Origin: Eubacterium barkeri
Lineage (GTDB): Bacteria; Bacillota; Clostridia; Eubacteriales; Eubacteriaceae
Direction: 5' to 3'
DNA: 64,000 nucleotides
Assembly: GCF_900107125.1 (NCBI RefSeq)
Contig: NZ_FNOU01000002.1
Location: 186,001-250,000 of the forward strand
Of this stretch, positions 41,573 through 52,583 are shown in pieces. The first letter of the stretch is position 1. The number at the start of each line of letters is the position of its first letter. Below the pieces are notes generated by a model. It ran no database searches. It had not been told where the DNA came from and saw only the letters and a program-made list of their open reading frames with translations. The position numbers and the translations under genes are program-made.

Positions 41573-42973
41573 CTATTTAGCTTCTAAAGAATATTTTTTC
41601 TTAGGCAGATATTTTTCAATCAGTTTTGGACTAAGGCGATTGAGTTCTGTTTCTGGGAGAATGGTTAATAGTTTCCATCCCAAATCTAAGCTTTCATAAA
41701 TCGTCCGATTTTCGTCAAATCCCTGGGTCAAGAATTCTGCTTCAAAAGCACGGCCAAACTCCATATATGTCTTGTCTGTAGCGCTTAAATCATCTTCACC
41801 CATGATTTGAGATAAGTCCCGAACTTCTTGTACTCGGGAGTAGGCGGCAAATAACTGATTCGCTAAATCCTGATGATCTTCACGGGTATACCCCTCACCA
41901 ATACCATCCTTCATCAAACGGGACAGCGATGGTAAAATATCAATGGGTGGATAAATGCTACGCTGGAATAAATCACGGCTTAAAACAATCTGTCCTTCTG
42001 TGATAAAGCCTGTAAGGTCAGGAATAGGATGGGTGATATCATCATTAGGCATAGTCAGAATTGGCAGGAAGGTAATACTCCCACTGCTGCTTTTAAGCAT
42101 GCCGGCACGTTCATATAGGCTGGCCAAGTCAGAATACATATACCCAGGGTACCCTTTACGGCTTGGCACTTCTTCCCGGGCCGACGAAATCTCGCGCAAC
42201 GCTTCACAATATGCCGTAATATCACTCATAACCACCAAAATCTGCATATCTTTTTGGAATGCCAGATATTCTGCCACTGTTAAAGCACATCGCGGCGCTG
42301 TGATACGCTCAGCCACAGGGTCGTCCGCATAATTAACGAACATGACAACACGGTCCATGACATTGGCTTCTTCAAAGGTTTTCCGGAAGAATTTTTCATC
42401 ATCATGTTTTACCCCAATAGCCGCAAAAATAACCGCAAATTCCTCTTTGTAATCATCTGAAATTTTAGCTTGACGAACGATTTGGGCCGCTAATTCATTG
42501 TGGCTTAAGCCATTTCCTGAAAAAATCGGAAGCTTTTGACCACGGATCAAGGTCATCAAAATATCGATGGAGCTAATCCCGGTTTGTATAAAATTTCGAG
42601 GGTATTTCCGACTCATGGGGTTAATGGGAGCCCCATTGATATTCGCCTCTTCGTCCGAAAAAATATCCGCCCCATGGTCAATAGGTTCCCCAATCCCATT
42701 AAAGACACGCCCTAATAAATCAATGGAAAGGGGAATGTTAAAGGATTCACCGGTAAAACGGGTAATGGCATTTTCAGCAGCCAGGCCTGAGGTCGACTGG
42801 AAAACCTGAATGGTTGCCGTCTGACCATCGATTTTAATGACCTTTCCCTTTTTCATCTCCCCGGTGGAGCGATCCTGGATATTAACAACTTCACCGTAAA
42901 AAACATCGGTTACTTCTGATACTTCAATGAGTGGGCCGTTAATGTTATCAATGACTAAATATTCTCTTCTCAT
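41573..42973 (-). CDS. ntpB: V-type ATP synthase subunit B
   Basis: 466-aa non-catalytic nucleotide-binding subunit of the A3B3 head. RecA-like fold with [18 protein letters not shown] in place of a P-loop, as expected for B, and the arginine finger region [20 protein letters not shown] precedes the ATG. Confidence 0.97.
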   Translation of the reverse strand: MRREYLVIDNINGPLIEVSEVTDVFYGEVVNIQDRSTGEMKKGKVIKIDGQTATIQVFQSTSGLAAENAITRFTGESFNIPLSIDLLGRVFNGIGEPIDHGADIFSDEEANINGAPINPMSRKYPRNFIQTGISSIDILMTLIRGQKLPIFSGNGLSHNELAAQIVRQAKISDDYKEEFAVIFAAIGVKHDDEKFFRKTFEEANVMDRVVMFVNYADDPVAERITAPRCALTVAEYLAFQKDMQILVVMSDITAYCEALREISSAREEVPSRKGYPGYMYSDLASLYERAGMLKSSSGSITFLPILTMPNDDITHPIPDLTGFITEGQIVLSRDLFQRSIYPPIDILPSLSRLMKDGIGEGYTREDHQDLANQLFAAYSRVQEVRDLSQIMGEDDLSATDKTYMEFGRAFEAEFLTQGFDENRTIYESLDLGWKLLTILPETELNRLSPKLIEKYLPKKKYSLEAK

Positions 42974-42987
42974 ATTAACAGCCTCCT

Positions 42988-44760
42988 TTACGCTTCATAT
43001 TTTTTGAATAGCTCATCATAAAATGTATCGATGTGCTGACGAATATCCTCAATACCGGATAAATCCTCGTTGGGAATATTATATTTCATTTTAACAATAC
43101 GATCAAATATGGCCTCATTATATAATACAGAGGTCGGAATTCCCTCTTTTAAACCGACTAATCCTTTTTCATACAGATAGTCGATGATTTTAAGCATTTG
43201 ATATTGTTTTTCCAGGGGAACATAAGTGTCTGTATCATCAAAGGCGTTCTGCTGGAGGAATCCCAATCGAAGTAATCGGGATATCTGAAGAATCCAACGC
43301 TGATCATCAGGGAGGGCATCTTCGCCAACAAGCATAACCATTTCCTGAAGCTTGTTTTCCTGGAAAAGAATATCCAGCATTTTATTCCGCAAAAGAATGG
43401 CATCTTCTGCTACATGATCTTCATACCAGTCCGTTAAAAGCTTGACATAACCCGAATAGCTTTCCATCCAGTTGATGGCCGGATAGTGTCTGGCGTAAGC
43501 TAAATTTTTATCCAAGGCTAAAAATGTATTCACAAAACGCTTTGTGTTTTCTGTAACGGGTTCTGAGAAATCCCCACCAGCTGGAGAAACAGCTCCAACG
43601 ATGCTGATGGAGCCCAATCGGCCTCCGATAGTATCAACGGAACCTGCCCGTTCATAGAATTCTGCGATACGGGAGCTCAAATAGGCAGGATATCCTTCCT
43701 CTGCGGGCATTTCTTCCAGACGGCCAGAGATTTCACGAAGAGCCTCGGCCCAACGGGATGTTGAGTCAGCCATCATGGCGACATCGTACCCCATATCTCT
43801 AAAGTACTCTGCCATGGTAATCCCAGTGTAAATACTAGCTTCACGGGCAGCAACCGGCATGTTCGATGTATTGGCGATCATAACGGTCCGCTCCATAATG
43901 GATTGTCCTGACTTAGGGTCTATGAGTCCAGGGAAGTCTTCAATAACCTCGGTCATTTCGTTACCGCGTTCCCCGCAACCAATGTAAATGATAATATCTG
44001 CATCTGACCATTTTGCCAATTGATGTTGGGTCATGGTCTTTCCGGTACCAAAGCCTCCAGGAATGGCTGCCGTACCACCCTTTGCAATGGGAAAGAAGAA
44101 ATCAATGATACGTTGGCCGGTAATCAGGGGTTTTTCTGGTTCCCGACGGAAGGCCGATGGACGGGGCTTACGGATTGGCCATTCCTGATACATCTTTAAG
44201 AGGTGCTTTTCACCTTCTGCATCCTTTATGGTACAAATAGGTGTTTCGATATTATAACTGCCATCCACTACGATATCCACCACTTCACCTGAAAGGTTTG
44301 GAGGGATCATCAAGCGATGCTCAATCATCAGGGTTTCCTGGATGGTGGCAAAAATTTGACCCGGTTCCACCTGATCTCCCAGCTTGACGTTGAGGGTCAC
44401 ATTCCAAAGCTTATCTTCATCAATGGACATCAAGCCAATGCCATCTGGAATAAATACAGGAGATAACTCCTGTATTTTTTCAAGGGGGCGCTGAATACCA
44501 TCAAACATATTTTTCAACATTCCAGGACCGAGTTTAACACTAAGGGGCAGCCCTGTAGGATGGATTTCTTCCCCAGGCATGAGCCCTTCCGTTTCCTCGT
44601 ATACCTGGATGGTTCCGATATCACCATCTAATACGATCACTTCACCAATTAACTTTTTATCACCAACCATGACCATTTCACGCATGGAGAAACTGGTCAT
44701 ATTATAGCCTGTGACAACAGGCCCGTTTACCCCCTGGATAATTCCTTTGATTTCACTCAT
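42988..44760 (-). CDS. ntpA: V-type ATP synthase catalytic subunit A
   Basis: 590-aa catalytic subunit with P-loop [11 protein letters not shown] (about 233-243), the V-type specific bulge domain (about 115-185) and the [18 protein letters not shown] segment. Uses or makes ATP coupled to H+ or Na+ flow. Its start overlaps the end of subunit E by 8 nt. Confidence 0.98.
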   Translation of the reverse strand: MSEIKGIIQGVNGPVVTGYNMTSFSMREMVMVGDKKLIGEVIVLDGDIGTIQVYEETEGLMPGEEIHPTGLPLSVKLGPGMLKNMFDGIQRPLEKIQELSPVFIPDGIGLMSIDEDKLWNVTLNVKLGDQVEPGQIFATIQETLMIEHRLMIPPNLSGEVVDIVVDGSYNIETPICTIKDAEGEKHLLKMYQEWPIRKPRPSAFRREPEKPLITGQRIIDFFFPIAKGGTAAIPGGFGTGKTMTQHQLAKWSDADIIIYIGCGERGNEMTEVIEDFPGLIDPKSGQSIMERTVMIANTSNMPVAAREASIYTGITMAEYFRDMGYDVAMMADSTSRWAEALREISGRLEEMPAEEGYPAYLSSRIAEFYERAGSVDTIGGRLGSISIVGAVSPAGGDFSEPVTENTKRFVNTFLALDKNLAYARHYPAINWMESYSGYVKLLTDWYEDHVAEDAILLRNKMLDILFQENKLQEMVMLVGEDALPDDQRWILQISRLLRLGFLQQNAFDDTDTYVPLEKQYQMLKIIDYLYEKGLVGLKEGIPTSVLYNEAIFDRIVKMKYNIPNEDLSGIEDIRQHIDTFYDELFKKYEA

Positions 44761-45379
44761 TATTCATCACCTGTTTATCCATGATTTCACTTAGCTTCAT
44801 CCCGACATATTTGTTGTTATCACGGACTAAATTTGCCATTGAAAAATCACAATTAATGCGATTATCCACATCTCGAACGATGATTCCACCAATGACTGAT
44901 TTCGGTGTATCTTCAAAGGATAAATTATAGTCCGGCAAGCATTGCGCCGCCAAGTCCTGAATAATTTTTCGATCCTCTGGAATACAAAAAAGGATGAGCT
45001 CTTTACGATTACCAAAGATACCCGGGACTTTCTTTAGACATTTTTCCAGATAAGCATTATAAATCGGAGTCCCAATATAATCCCGAGCTTCATTCCAAAT
45101 AGTTTGCTTAAAATCCTCTAAAATGATACTACGCTGTTCGAGTAAATTGTTTTTAGACACGTTTTTTCCCTGGGCGATAATTTTATTTTTGTCCCGAAAA
45201 ATAACATGATAATTTCGCTCCTCAATATTTCGTTTTTCATTTTTTAATCTTTCCTCAGCAGCCTCAATTGCTGCAGCTTTTTTCTCCTTTGCCGCATCAA
45301 TGATTTCCTTCCCCGTTTCCCGTTGCTTTTTTAAAAGGTATTGGGTGAAAACGCTGAGTTTCTGTTCAACTGATATCAT
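44753..45379 (-). CDS. ntpE: V-type ATP synthase subunit E
   Basis: 208-aa peripheral-stalk subunit: long N-terminal helix rich in Ala, Glu and Lys (about 1-90) and a globular C-terminal domain. Weakly conserved, so the call depends on position between F and A as well as the fold pattern. The ATG at 45379 behind AAAGGA is preferred over a GTG at 45388. Confidence 0.82.
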   Translation of the reverse strand: MISVEQKLSVFTQYLLKKQRETGKEIIDAAKEKKAAAIEAAEERLKNEKRNIEERNYHVIFRDKNKIIAQGKNVSKNNLLEQRSIILEDFKQTIWNEARDYIGTPIYNAYLEKCLKKVPGIFGNRKELILFCIPEDRKIIQDLAAQCLPDYNLSFEDTPKSVIGGIIVRDVDNRINCDFSMANLVRDNNKYVGMKLSEIMDKQVMNNE

Positions 45380-45402
45380 AGGTTCCACTTCCTTTGGCTA
45401 TA

Positions 45403-45705
45403 TTATAACCCAACGGATTCTTTAATATATTGGGTTATAACCCCCTGCTGCCGCTCATATCCATAACGATCAGGAATTACGGTAATCAGGGGAAACAAAT
45501 TTTTTCGTTTGCTCTCTAAAACAAGGTCTTCAATTTTAAGATAGGCCTTCTCAGTGAGATAAATAATGCCAATTTCGGGATTTTTAAGTGCACCTTTAAA
45601 TGCTTTCTCAATATCCGCTGTATCTCGCACATATATCCCCTGGATGCCGGCTAATTTCATCCCTAAAAAAGAATCCCGATTCTCACTAATGATGTAAGAC
45701 TTCAT
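45403..45705 (-). CDS. ntpG: V-type ATP synthase subunit F
   Basis: 100-aa Rossmann-like central-stalk subunit (MKSYIISENRDSFLGMKLAG; IIYLTEKAYLKIED). The ATG at 45705 follows the K stop by 4 nt; a longer frame to 45723 would overlap K. The ribosome-binding sequence is weak, suggesting translational coupling to K. Confidence 0.88.
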   Translation of the reverse strand: MKSYIISENRDSFLGMKLAGIQGIYVRDTADIEKAFKGALKNPEIGIIYLTEKAYLKIEDLVLESKRKNLFPLITVIPDRYGYERQQGVITQYIKESVGL

Positions 45706-45709
45706 TTTT

Positions 45710-46144
<435 letters not shown>

Positions 46145-46157
46145 TTACTCCTTTGAA

Positions 46158-48116
46158 CTAAATGGTTTCATTTTGAATTTCTGTGTTTAGGGGAATGAAT
46201 TCTTCCCCATCGCCAGTATAATATTTGCTGAATAACTCGTAAAACTGGAGACGCAGGCATTGAATAAAGTCAATCAAACCTTCCAGAACGATAATAAGAA
46301 TATTTCCAAGGATTAATACGACAATGCCGCCAAATCCGCCGCCAACCATTTCCGCCAGTGTTTCAAAAGCCATAAATAAACCTACATGGGTTAATGCAAA
46401 AGCACCGACACGGATAAAGCTCAGGGTATTACTCAGCATCCCAAGCAGCATCTCAAATAATCCAAACCCCGCTTCAACGTAGTAGTCACCCGCTGTCGAG
46501 TCGTAAAGCTTCCGATGGCGAATCGTATTAGCAATGGGCTCCCGGAAAAGAACAAGCACCACAAGAACGGCCGCAACAATGTATAAAGGCATCACTGCAC
46601 CTGCTCCAATTGTGAGCGTCCCTAACACACATACCAACAAGGTGATATATAATACAAGACCAGCCACACCACTGGGACCAAACCACCCTTCCTTAATGTC
46701 TCCACTGTGGAGTTTGTTAATGATGGAATAGATATATCCACAAAGAAGCATGGCGACACCGACGATGACGGCAGTAATCAAGATTGTATTGATTGAAGAA
46801 AATGGCCGAACCCAAAGCGTTGGTAGAAGCGTCTCATTCCCAAAGATACTGCCATAAATAAAACCAAAAATAATGGAGCTAATGGCCATTCTGGATAAGA
46901 CATTTCCTAAATCCATTCCTTTTTTGCCTGCGATTATGCCGCCCAGCAACAGAACCAAGCCCTGTCCTACATCCCCGAACATAAATCCAAAGCAAAATAA
47001 ATACGTCACACTGAGAAAGGGGGTGGGATCTAACTCATTATAAGCTGGCACCCCGTACATTTTTACCAGTGCTTCAAAGGGCTTAAAAACCCAATTATTC
47101 TTCATCTTTGTAGGCGGTTTATTTGACTTATTCGCTTCGCTAAACATCACGATCATGCCAGGATATTTTTTTGCAATTCCCTCTAATTTTGCCTTATCCT
47201 TTTTAGGGATCCATCCTGAAAAATAAAAATTGTCTTCAGAAAAGGCCATATGCCGTTTCATGATATTGATATTAGCATATAGGGTCAGTACATTAAAAAG
47301 ATTTTCCGCTTCCCGACGATTATCATGACAATAATCCTGGATCTTAGACTCACATAATTCAATTTGCTTTTCAAGCTTAATGCGTTCAAGGCTTAGGTCC
47401 GTCAAAATATCGTTTGGAACCTTGGTATATTTTTGATCCAGGCCTTCAACGGTCTTAAAACCTAATGCCTTCAGAATCCGACGTGTTTCAACTTCTAGAT
47501 CCTTAGGCGAAATAATCAGGAAAACTTCTTCGCTCTCATTGTTTCCAACATGAAACACAATGGAGGTAACGGTATTATAAATACTCTTTAATCGGGCAGC
47601 ATTATCCTTTGAAACAGAGCCTAAAACATAAGAAAAATATTTTAAGCCATCTAAATCAGCCATAGGGACATCTAAATCTTTGAGATAACTATAGGCTGTG
47701 ATGCTTTTTTCAATTTCTGCAATCCGAGCTCGATTGGGTTCGAGAGCCATGCATTCCGTGTTAATGAATGCTTCGTACTGCTTTTCCTGCTCCAGAACAC
47801 TGCTTAGATTTAAATCCAAAGACTTTAATTGTTCCATATTAAACTCAAGCTTATCATCATAAAGCGTGCTGAGTTTCTTAACCATATCGACGAAAGGCTT
47901 TTCGTCCGCAACATCTTCGCCAGATTTCAGTCGGGCAAAACCAAGCAATTCATCAAGGTTCTCCTCACAAACTGGTAATGTAAAACGTCCTGCGTCAATC
48001 TCACTCATCGTATCAACGATTTGAATATCCTGATACAGGAACATATCTTTGGCAAAGGCATCGACGTCCGTAATCTTTCCGACAACGTTCATCATTAAAA
48101 CATTTTCAATCGCCAT
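46158..48116 (-). CDS. ntpI: V-type ATP synthase subunit I (a)
   Basis: 652-aa stator subunit: a soluble N-terminal half (about 1-340) with coiled coils reaching to the peripheral stalks, then about seven to eight transmembrane segments (from 365) forming the ion half-channels. The essential Arg region is likely in LSNTLSFIRVGAFALTH (near 560). A GTG at 48134 abuts the upstream stop, but the ATG at 48116 behind AAGGAAG is preferred. Confidence 0.94.
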   Translation of the reverse strand: MAIENVLMMNVVGKITDVDAFAKDMFLYQDIQIVDTMSEIDAGRFTLPVCEENLDELLGFARLKSGEDVADEKPFVDMVKKLSTLYDDKLEFNMEQLKSLDLNLSSVLEQEKQYEAFINTECMALEPNRARIAEIEKSITAYSYLKDLDVPMADLDGLKYFSYVLGSVSKDNAARLKSIYNTVTSIVFHVGNNESEEVFLIISPKDLEVETRRILKALGFKTVEGLDQKYTKVPNDILTDLSLERIKLEKQIELCESKIQDYCHDNRREAENLFNVLTLYANINIMKRHMAFSEDNFYFSGWIPKKDKAKLEGIAKKYPGMIVMFSEANKSNKPPTKMKNNWVFKPFEALVKMYGVPAYNELDPTPFLSVTYLFCFGFMFGDVGQGLVLLLGGIIAGKKGMDLGNVLSRMAISSIIFGFIYGSIFGNETLLPTLWVRPFSSINTILITAVIVGVAMLLCGYIYSIINKLHSGDIKEGWFGPSGVAGLVLYITLLVCVLGTLTIGAGAVMPLYIVAAVLVVLVLFREPIANTIRHRKLYDSTAGDYYVEAGFGLFEMLLGMLSNTLSFIRVGAFALTHVGLFMAFETLAEMVGGGFGGIVVLILGNILIIVLEGLIDFIQCLRLQFYELFSKYYTGDGEEFIPLNTEIQNETI

Positions 48117-48134
48117 AACTACTTCCTTCCACAC

Positions 48135-49184
48135 CTAATCAAAGTAACGAATTAGGAATTTTTCTGTTTCTTCGATGCTCATGCGGTAACGCTTGCTTTC
48201 TATAATTGACGTGACATCTTCAATTTCAAATTCTGTCAGTCGAATAAACGCAACCACCTTTCCAATACCCGAATCATTTTTATGGAATAGGTTTAAAAAG
48301 GCAAAATAGAGAAACCGCTCACGTCGGCGCTCCATATACAAATCGATGGTCTTCCGATGATTGAACAAGAATTTATATTCATCATAGCTTTCCATCATCT
48401 GGAGTAGGGTATCCATATCCTTTACCTCAGCCATCTTCTGAATCCCCTCCATTTTAATACGGAGTCCTCCACGAAGACTGTATGCCAGTAATTCTTCCCG
48501 TGATAAATTATAAAACTTCTTTCCACGATATAGCCAGATAAGGTTGAGCAGATCAATACCCTTTCTCATTGTGGTAATGAGCGCCTTATTTTCCCTTTGA
48601 TCCAACCGATCCAGATACCACTTTAATTTGTCATAATAGTAGCGTTCCAATGATTTCTCAATGGGGAATAAATCCTCGTCTATTGAAACTGTTTTATAAA
48701 TTTCTAAGATTCGAAAATATTCTGTATGTACCAATACTTTTTTAAAACTCTCCCAATCACCCGCCTTCAATAAATGCTCAAAGTCGATATTGGTATACTC
48801 CTTTGAATAAACGAGCAAAGGTGCCAAACTCTCCAGATTTTCTCCCCTGGCCATCCCTCGAATCAAGATCCGCAATGCCTCGATATCTGCACGAATCAAA
48901 AAGGTTTTGATAAACCCCTTTTCCATTCCACTGAGATAATGAAGTATTTTTTCAATTTGCTGGATTTTCATTCGATTCAATGGGATCTCAACTGCCTGAC
49001 GATGGACCTGCAAAGTATCGACATCCTTTAAAAAAGGAGCATAGTACGTCTCGCTTTTTAAATAAGACAAAACACCCGCAACATCCGGCTCCCGAATCAA
49101 TGCTTGATAATCGAGCTTTGTAAGCATCCGGGACTTCATCGCCATGACTTTAGTATCAACACAGGAATGTTTACTGTTAGCCAT
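48135..49184 (-). CDS. ntpC: V-type ATP synthase subunit C (d-type)
   Basis: 349-aa soluble, helical subunit that links the central stalk to the proteolipid ring. Repeated helical modules and the C-terminal FIRLTEFEIEDVTSIIESKR pattern fit the family. Starts 34 bp after the first operon gene. Confidence 0.9.
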   Translation of the reverse strand: MANSKHSCVDTKVMAMKSRMLTKLDYQALIREPDVAGVLSYLKSETYYAPFLKDVDTLQVHRQAVEIPLNRMKIQQIEKILHYLSGMEKGFIKTFLIRADIEALRILIRGMARGENLESLAPLLVYSKEYTNIDFEHLLKAGDWESFKKVLVHTEYFRILEIYKTVSIDEDLFPIEKSLERYYYDKLKWYLDRLDQRENKALITTMRKGIDLLNLIWLYRGKKFYNLSREELLAYSLRGGLRIKMEGIQKMAEVKDMDTLLQMMESYDEYKFLFNHRKTIDLYMERRRERFLYFAFLNLFHKNDSGIGKVVAFIRLTEFEIEDVTSIIESKRYRMSIEETEKFLIRYFD

Positions 49185-49218
49185 TAATCACCACTTCTTT
49201 TTCTAGATAACTAAATAT

Positions 49219-49542
49219 CTAATCAACCTTCTGCAATAAGCTCTCTAAAACTTGCCTTGCATAATCCGCTTTTTCCAACTCGTACTGAGCCCTTGCCGAT
49301 TCAAGATTATTCTTCATTTCTTGAATGGTCAGTTCTTTTTCTGTTTGGGCTTTTTCAATTTCTATTCGATAATTCATCGCACTATCTTCTTTGGCTTTAG
49401 ACAGGATTTCAGATTCACGCTTTTTAAGATCAGCCTGGGTATCCACACTGATTTTTTCCGCCCGCGCAATCGCGCTTGCCTGAATTTCTACAGCCCGTTT
49501 ATCCAAACTAACAATCTGACGAATGACACTATTCATCGACAC
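49219..49542 (-). CDS. ntpF: V-type ATP synthase subunit H/G (peripheral stalk)
   Basis: 107-aa, almost entirely coiled-coil protein (residues 10-105 rich in Ala, Glu, Lys) that pairs with subunit E in the stators. The likely start is GTG at 49542, 8 nt after AGGAGG; the nearer ATG at 49546 opens a frame of only three codons. First gene of the operon. Confidence 0.8.
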   Translation of the reverse strand: MSMNSVIRQIVSLDKRAVEIQASAIARAEKISVDTQADLKKRESEILSKAKEDSAMNYRIEIEKAQTEKELTIQEMKNNLESARAQYELEKADYARQVLESLLQKVD

Positions 49543-49580
49543 ATGCAGGACCTCCTTTTCTATTTAGAAATATTGTCTAC

Positions 49581-49608
49581 ATTATAGCACTTTGAAAAAT
49601 CTTTGCAA
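49581..49608 (-). promoter_or_regulatory. Promoter of the V-ATPase operon
   Basis: On the minus strand TTGCAA (49608-49603), 16-bp spacer, TATAAT (49586-49581). The rest of the 300-bp gap up to 49847 holds the hydrogenase-gene terminator and otherwise AT-rich DNA with no further feature seen. Confidence 0.65.
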
Positions 49609-49747
49609 AAGCTTTTTCAGGATACCAATGAGTGAAAAGGGATTCTTATAGAAATTACGGAAATTGTCGTGAATTTCTACCAAAAAGTTCCTGTTTCCCA
49701 TCTTTTCTTAAAGAATTTTTACAGTATTTTCTTTTTTAGAGCTAAAA

Positions 49748-49785
49748 AACAGGAAAAGGTCCCATTGTGCGGACCTTTTCCTGTT
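49748..49785 (-). terminator. Terminator after the hydrogenase-like gene
   Basis: AACAGGAAAAGGTCC (49748-49762) and GGACCTTTTCCTGTT (49771-49785) form a perfect 15-bp stem; on the minus strand it is followed by T6. Confidence 0.9.
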
Positions 49786-49847
49786 AAATGTTGCGTTTTG
49801 AATTAAAATAATTATTTTTCAAGCATCATTAGAGCGATTCGAACGCA

Positions 49848-51299
49848 TTAATCACGATGCATCGAAAATTTTGTGCGATCTACAGATTTCAAATTCTCTG
49901 TAATTTGTCTTTCTTGGGCTTTTTTTATCAGTAAATCCCGATCTTTCCTGCTTGCCATTGGGTCCTTCATCCGGCTGGGTCCACCGACACAACCACCCTC
50001 ACATGCCATACCTTCAATAAAATCATCCTTTAGTCGACCGGCCTTTAGTAATGCTAATGCCTTTTTGCATTCCCCCGCTCCGTTGGCCGCACAGACCGAT
50101 AAGGCGTCGTGCTCTGCACCAATTTCATCAAGATAAGCAAGAACTGAAGCAGAGACACCACCCGCATTCCCATAACGCTTACCGTAGACAGTTGAGGCTT
50201 GATAAGAATTTTCAGCAGGCTTTAATACAACTTCTTTTGCTCTGAAAATAGCCCTGATCTCACTGTAGGTTAAAACATAATTTGCATTATCCGAAATTTT
50301 TTGATCGACAACCTCAGACTTTTTAGCAACGCAAGGGCCGATAAAAACAGTAATAGCATCCGGATCCTGAGACTTGATCATCCGGGATACAGCGCACATG
50401 GGTGAGACTGTTGTGGAAACATGTGGTTCTAATTCCGGATAATGACGATAAATCATATTAACGAATCCCGGGCAGCAAGAGGTTGTTTTCTTTTCATTCT
50501 TTTCAAATGCCTCATACCACTCTAGGGCTTCGCTTTCAGTTGTCAAATCACCGCCTAATCCCACTTCAATCAAATCAGTAAAGCCGACTTCCTTCGCTGC
50601 AATTCTAAAGCTCTCCATGGTAATGTCTGGCCCAAATTGTCCCTCTGTTGCCGGAGCAAGCATTGCATATACATTTTTTCCTGATTTTAATGCCTCAATA
50701 ACATCCAACATAAAGGTTTTTGTCCCAATGGCGCCAAAGGGACAGCTATGGATACAGGCACCACAGCGGATACAGCGTGCTTCATCAATAACTGAAACGC
50801 CATATTCATCGTAGGTAATGGCGTTAACCGGACAACTAAATTTACATGGCCGTTTTAGATAAGCAATGGCATTATAAGGACATGCCTTAGCACACTTACC
50901 ACATTCCTTGCATTTTACAGGATCTATTTTTGAGCGGGTTTCCCCTTCTGTAATGGCCTCGAATTTGCAGGCATTAATACAGCCCTTCCCCAAACAATTC
51001 TGGCAATTATCCGTCACCACGTAACTGGATATGGGGCAATCTTCACAGGCCGAGCTAATGACCTGAATGACATTTCCATCGTCAACCGGTCCGACGGCTT
51101 TTCCTTCAGCAAGGCGAATACGTTGACGGATAATTTCTCTTTCTTTATAAACGCAGCACCGGAAATGCGGAATGGGTCCAGGTATCATTTTTTTAGGTAA
51201 ATGCTCCCGTTCCTCATCCAGGTTTCCCTCAAAGGCGAGTCGTGCGACTTCATATAAAACATCATGTTTAATCTTTAAAATATTAGTATCTGCTGCCAT
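49848..51299 (-). CDS. [FeFe]-hydrogenase-type iron-sulfur protein
   Basis: 483-aa cytoplasmic protein. N-terminal half carries several [4Fe-4S] motifs (CKECGKCAKACP near 130-141; CIRCGACIHSCP near 176-187, plus others at 85-111). C-terminal H-cluster domain has TSCCPGFV (C275, C276), PMCAVS, GPCVAKKSE (C323) and MACEGGCVGG (C433, C437), so all four H-cluster cysteines are present. It is the stand-alone type resembling group B hydrogenases, with no partner NuoEF-like subunits nearby. Catalysis or redox sensing are both possible. GGAGG fixes the ATG at 51299. Confidence 0.85.
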   Translation of the reverse strand: MAADTNILKIKHDVLYEVARLAFEGNLDEEREHLPKKMIPGPIPHFRCCVYKEREIIRQRIRLAEGKAVGPVDDGNVIQVISSACEDCPISSYVVTDNCQNCLGKGCINACKFEAITEGETRSKIDPVKCKECGKCAKACPYNAIAYLKRPCKFSCPVNAITYDEYGVSVIDEARCIRCGACIHSCPFGAIGTKTFMLDVIEALKSGKNVYAMLAPATEGQFGPDITMESFRIAAKEVGFTDLIEVGLGGDLTTESEALEWYEAFEKNEKKTTSCCPGFVNMIYRHYPELEPHVSTTVSPMCAVSRMIKSQDPDAITVFIGPCVAKKSEVVDQKISDNANYVLTYSEIRAIFRAKEVVLKPAENSYQASTVYGKRYGNAGGVSASVLAYLDEIGAEHDALSVCAANGAGECKKALALLKAGRLKDDFIEGMACEGGCVGGPSRMKDPMASRKDRDLLIKKAQERQITENLKSVDRTKFSMHRD

Positions 51300-51352
51300 A
51301 TTATTCCTCCATGACGATCTCAGCAATCCACAGTCAGATTTCGACCGTATTT

Positions 51353-51381
51353 ACTCTAAACGATCGATGGAAGATTGTCAA
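51353..51381 (-). promoter_or_regulatory. Promoter of hydrogenase-like gene
   Basis: On the minus strand TTGACA (51381-51376), 17-bp spacer, TAGAGT (51358-51353). Confidence 0.65.
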
Positions 51382-51449
51382 AGGGTTAACAAATATATAT
51401 CTGATAATTTAGCGCAGTTTCATACTTCCCCAACTTTAATGACAAAATA

Positions 51450-52265
51450 TTATCTTTTTGAAGCCATATCCTTGGATTTACGGGCACACACATCAACAGC
51501 CTGTATAATGGCACTGCGAAATCCTGATGCTTCCAATGCCGCCACCGCATCAATGGTAGTTCCTGCGGGTGAACAGACCATATCTTTAAGCTCCCCGGGA
51601 TGCTTGCCGGTTTCTAAAACCATTTTGGCCGATCCTGCAACTGCCTGCGCTGCAAATTTATAAGCTTTCTGTCTTGGCATCCCCTGGGCTACCGCACCAT
51701 CCGCCAAGGCTTCAATAAACATAAAAACATATGCCGGTGATGAACCACTTACCGCAGTAACGGCGTCCATTAGTGCTTCCGGAACAATTTCTGCTTGACC
51801 GAAGCTCTCAAAGATATCCTTAATCTCCAGTACTTCATCCCTTGTTACCTGGGAATTTGGAGAAAGAGCAGCCATCCCTTCCCCGACCATGGCCGGTGTG
51901 TTTGGCATTACGCGGATAAGCTTTACGGGGTGGCCAAAGCGGGATTCATTTGTTGCAATTGTCTCTCCGGCACCAATGCTCACAATAATCGCATCATCCT
52001 TAATGAAATCTTTAATCTGGTCAATAACCTCTGGATAAAATTGTGGCTTAATCGCAAGAAACAGAATATCGGAAACCTCAGCAACAGGGATATTATCCTG
52101 GGATGGTACAATGCCACAGCGTGTTCTCATTTCACTAAGTGCTTTAGAATTCGGATCTGACACATAAATTTGTTCCGGACCATAAGAACCTTCCTGAATA
52201 ATCCCAGTGATCATTGCCTGGGCCATATTTCCACAACCAATAAAACCAATTATATTGTTCATCAT
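51450..52265 (-). CDS. proC: Pyrroline-5-carboxylate reductase
   Basis: 271-aa NAD(P)H-dependent enzyme for the last step of proline synthesis. Rossmann GFIGCGNMAQAM (6-17), conserved MPNTPAMVGEGM (about 119-130) and the C-terminal GSSPAYVFMFIEALADGAV dimerisation helix region with HPGELKDMVCSPAGTTI. GAGGAG precedes the ATG. Monocistronic by position. Confidence 0.96.
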   Translation of the reverse strand: MMNNIIGFIGCGNMAQAMITGIIQEGSYGPEQIYVSDPNSKALSEMRTRCGIVPSQDNIPVAEVSDILFLAIKPQFYPEVIDQIKDFIKDDAIIVSIGAGETIATNESRFGHPVKLIRVMPNTPAMVGEGMAALSPNSQVTRDEVLEIKDIFESFGQAEIVPEALMDAVTAVSGSSPAYVFMFIEALADGAVAQGMPRQKAYKFAAQAVAGSAKMVLETGKHPGELKDMVCSPAGTTIDAVAALEASGFRSAIIQAVDVCARKSKDMASKR

Positions 52266-52351
52266 CGTATCTCCTCGTTATTTTCTTACTTTTATCTCAT
52301 TTTACTCCATTTATGTTAGAATAACAAGACAGATAAAATCAGAAAAAAGCA

Positions 52352-52380
52352 TTGACTTTTTTCTGTATTAAGATTAGGAT
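52352..52380 (+). promoter_or_regulatory. Promoter of tRNA-Ser/tRNA-Ala
   Basis: TTGACT (52352-52357), 17-bp spacer, TAGGAT (52375-52380), 16 bp before the first tRNA. Confidence 0.6.
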
Positions 52381-52395
52381 ATTAATATCCGCTAT

Positions 52396-52484
52396 GGAGA
52401 AGTATCGAAGTGGTCATAACGAGCCGCACTCGAAATGCGGTTGTCCTCCGGGGCACGTGGGTTCGAATCCCACCTTCTCCGCCA
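52396..52484 (+). tRNA. tRNA-Ser(CGA)
   Basis: Acceptor GGAGAAG pairs with CTTCTCC, followed by G and an encoded CCA. The anticodon stem CCGCA/TGCGG encloses CTCGAAA, giving anticodon CGA. A long variable arm (TTGTCCTCCGGGGCAC) and T-arm GTGGGTTCGAATCCCAC confirm a class II tRNA-Ser. Confidence 0.96.
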
Positions 52485-52493
52485 TCTTATAAT

Positions 52494-52569
52494 GGGGGCA
52501 TAGCTCAGTTGGGAGAGCGATACGTTCGCAACGTATAGGTCAGGGGTTCGAATCCCCTTGTCTCCACCA
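52494..52569 (+). tRNA. tRNA-Ala(CGC)
   Basis: Acceptor GGGGGCA pairs with TGTCTCC, including the G3-U70 wobble pair that identifies tRNA-Ala. The anticodon stem ATACG/CGTAT encloses TTCGCAA, anticodon CGC. T-arm AGGGGTTCGAATCCCCT; CCA is encoded. Only 9 nt after tRNA-Ser, so probably one transcript. Confidence 0.96.
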
Positions 52570-52583
52570 TAACCGTCGTATAG

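Noticed and set aside
52494-52569. tRNA-Ala 3' end as an attachment site
   Set aside because: No second copy of the T-arm/CCA sequence was found between 52.6 and 64 kb and no integrase lies nearby.
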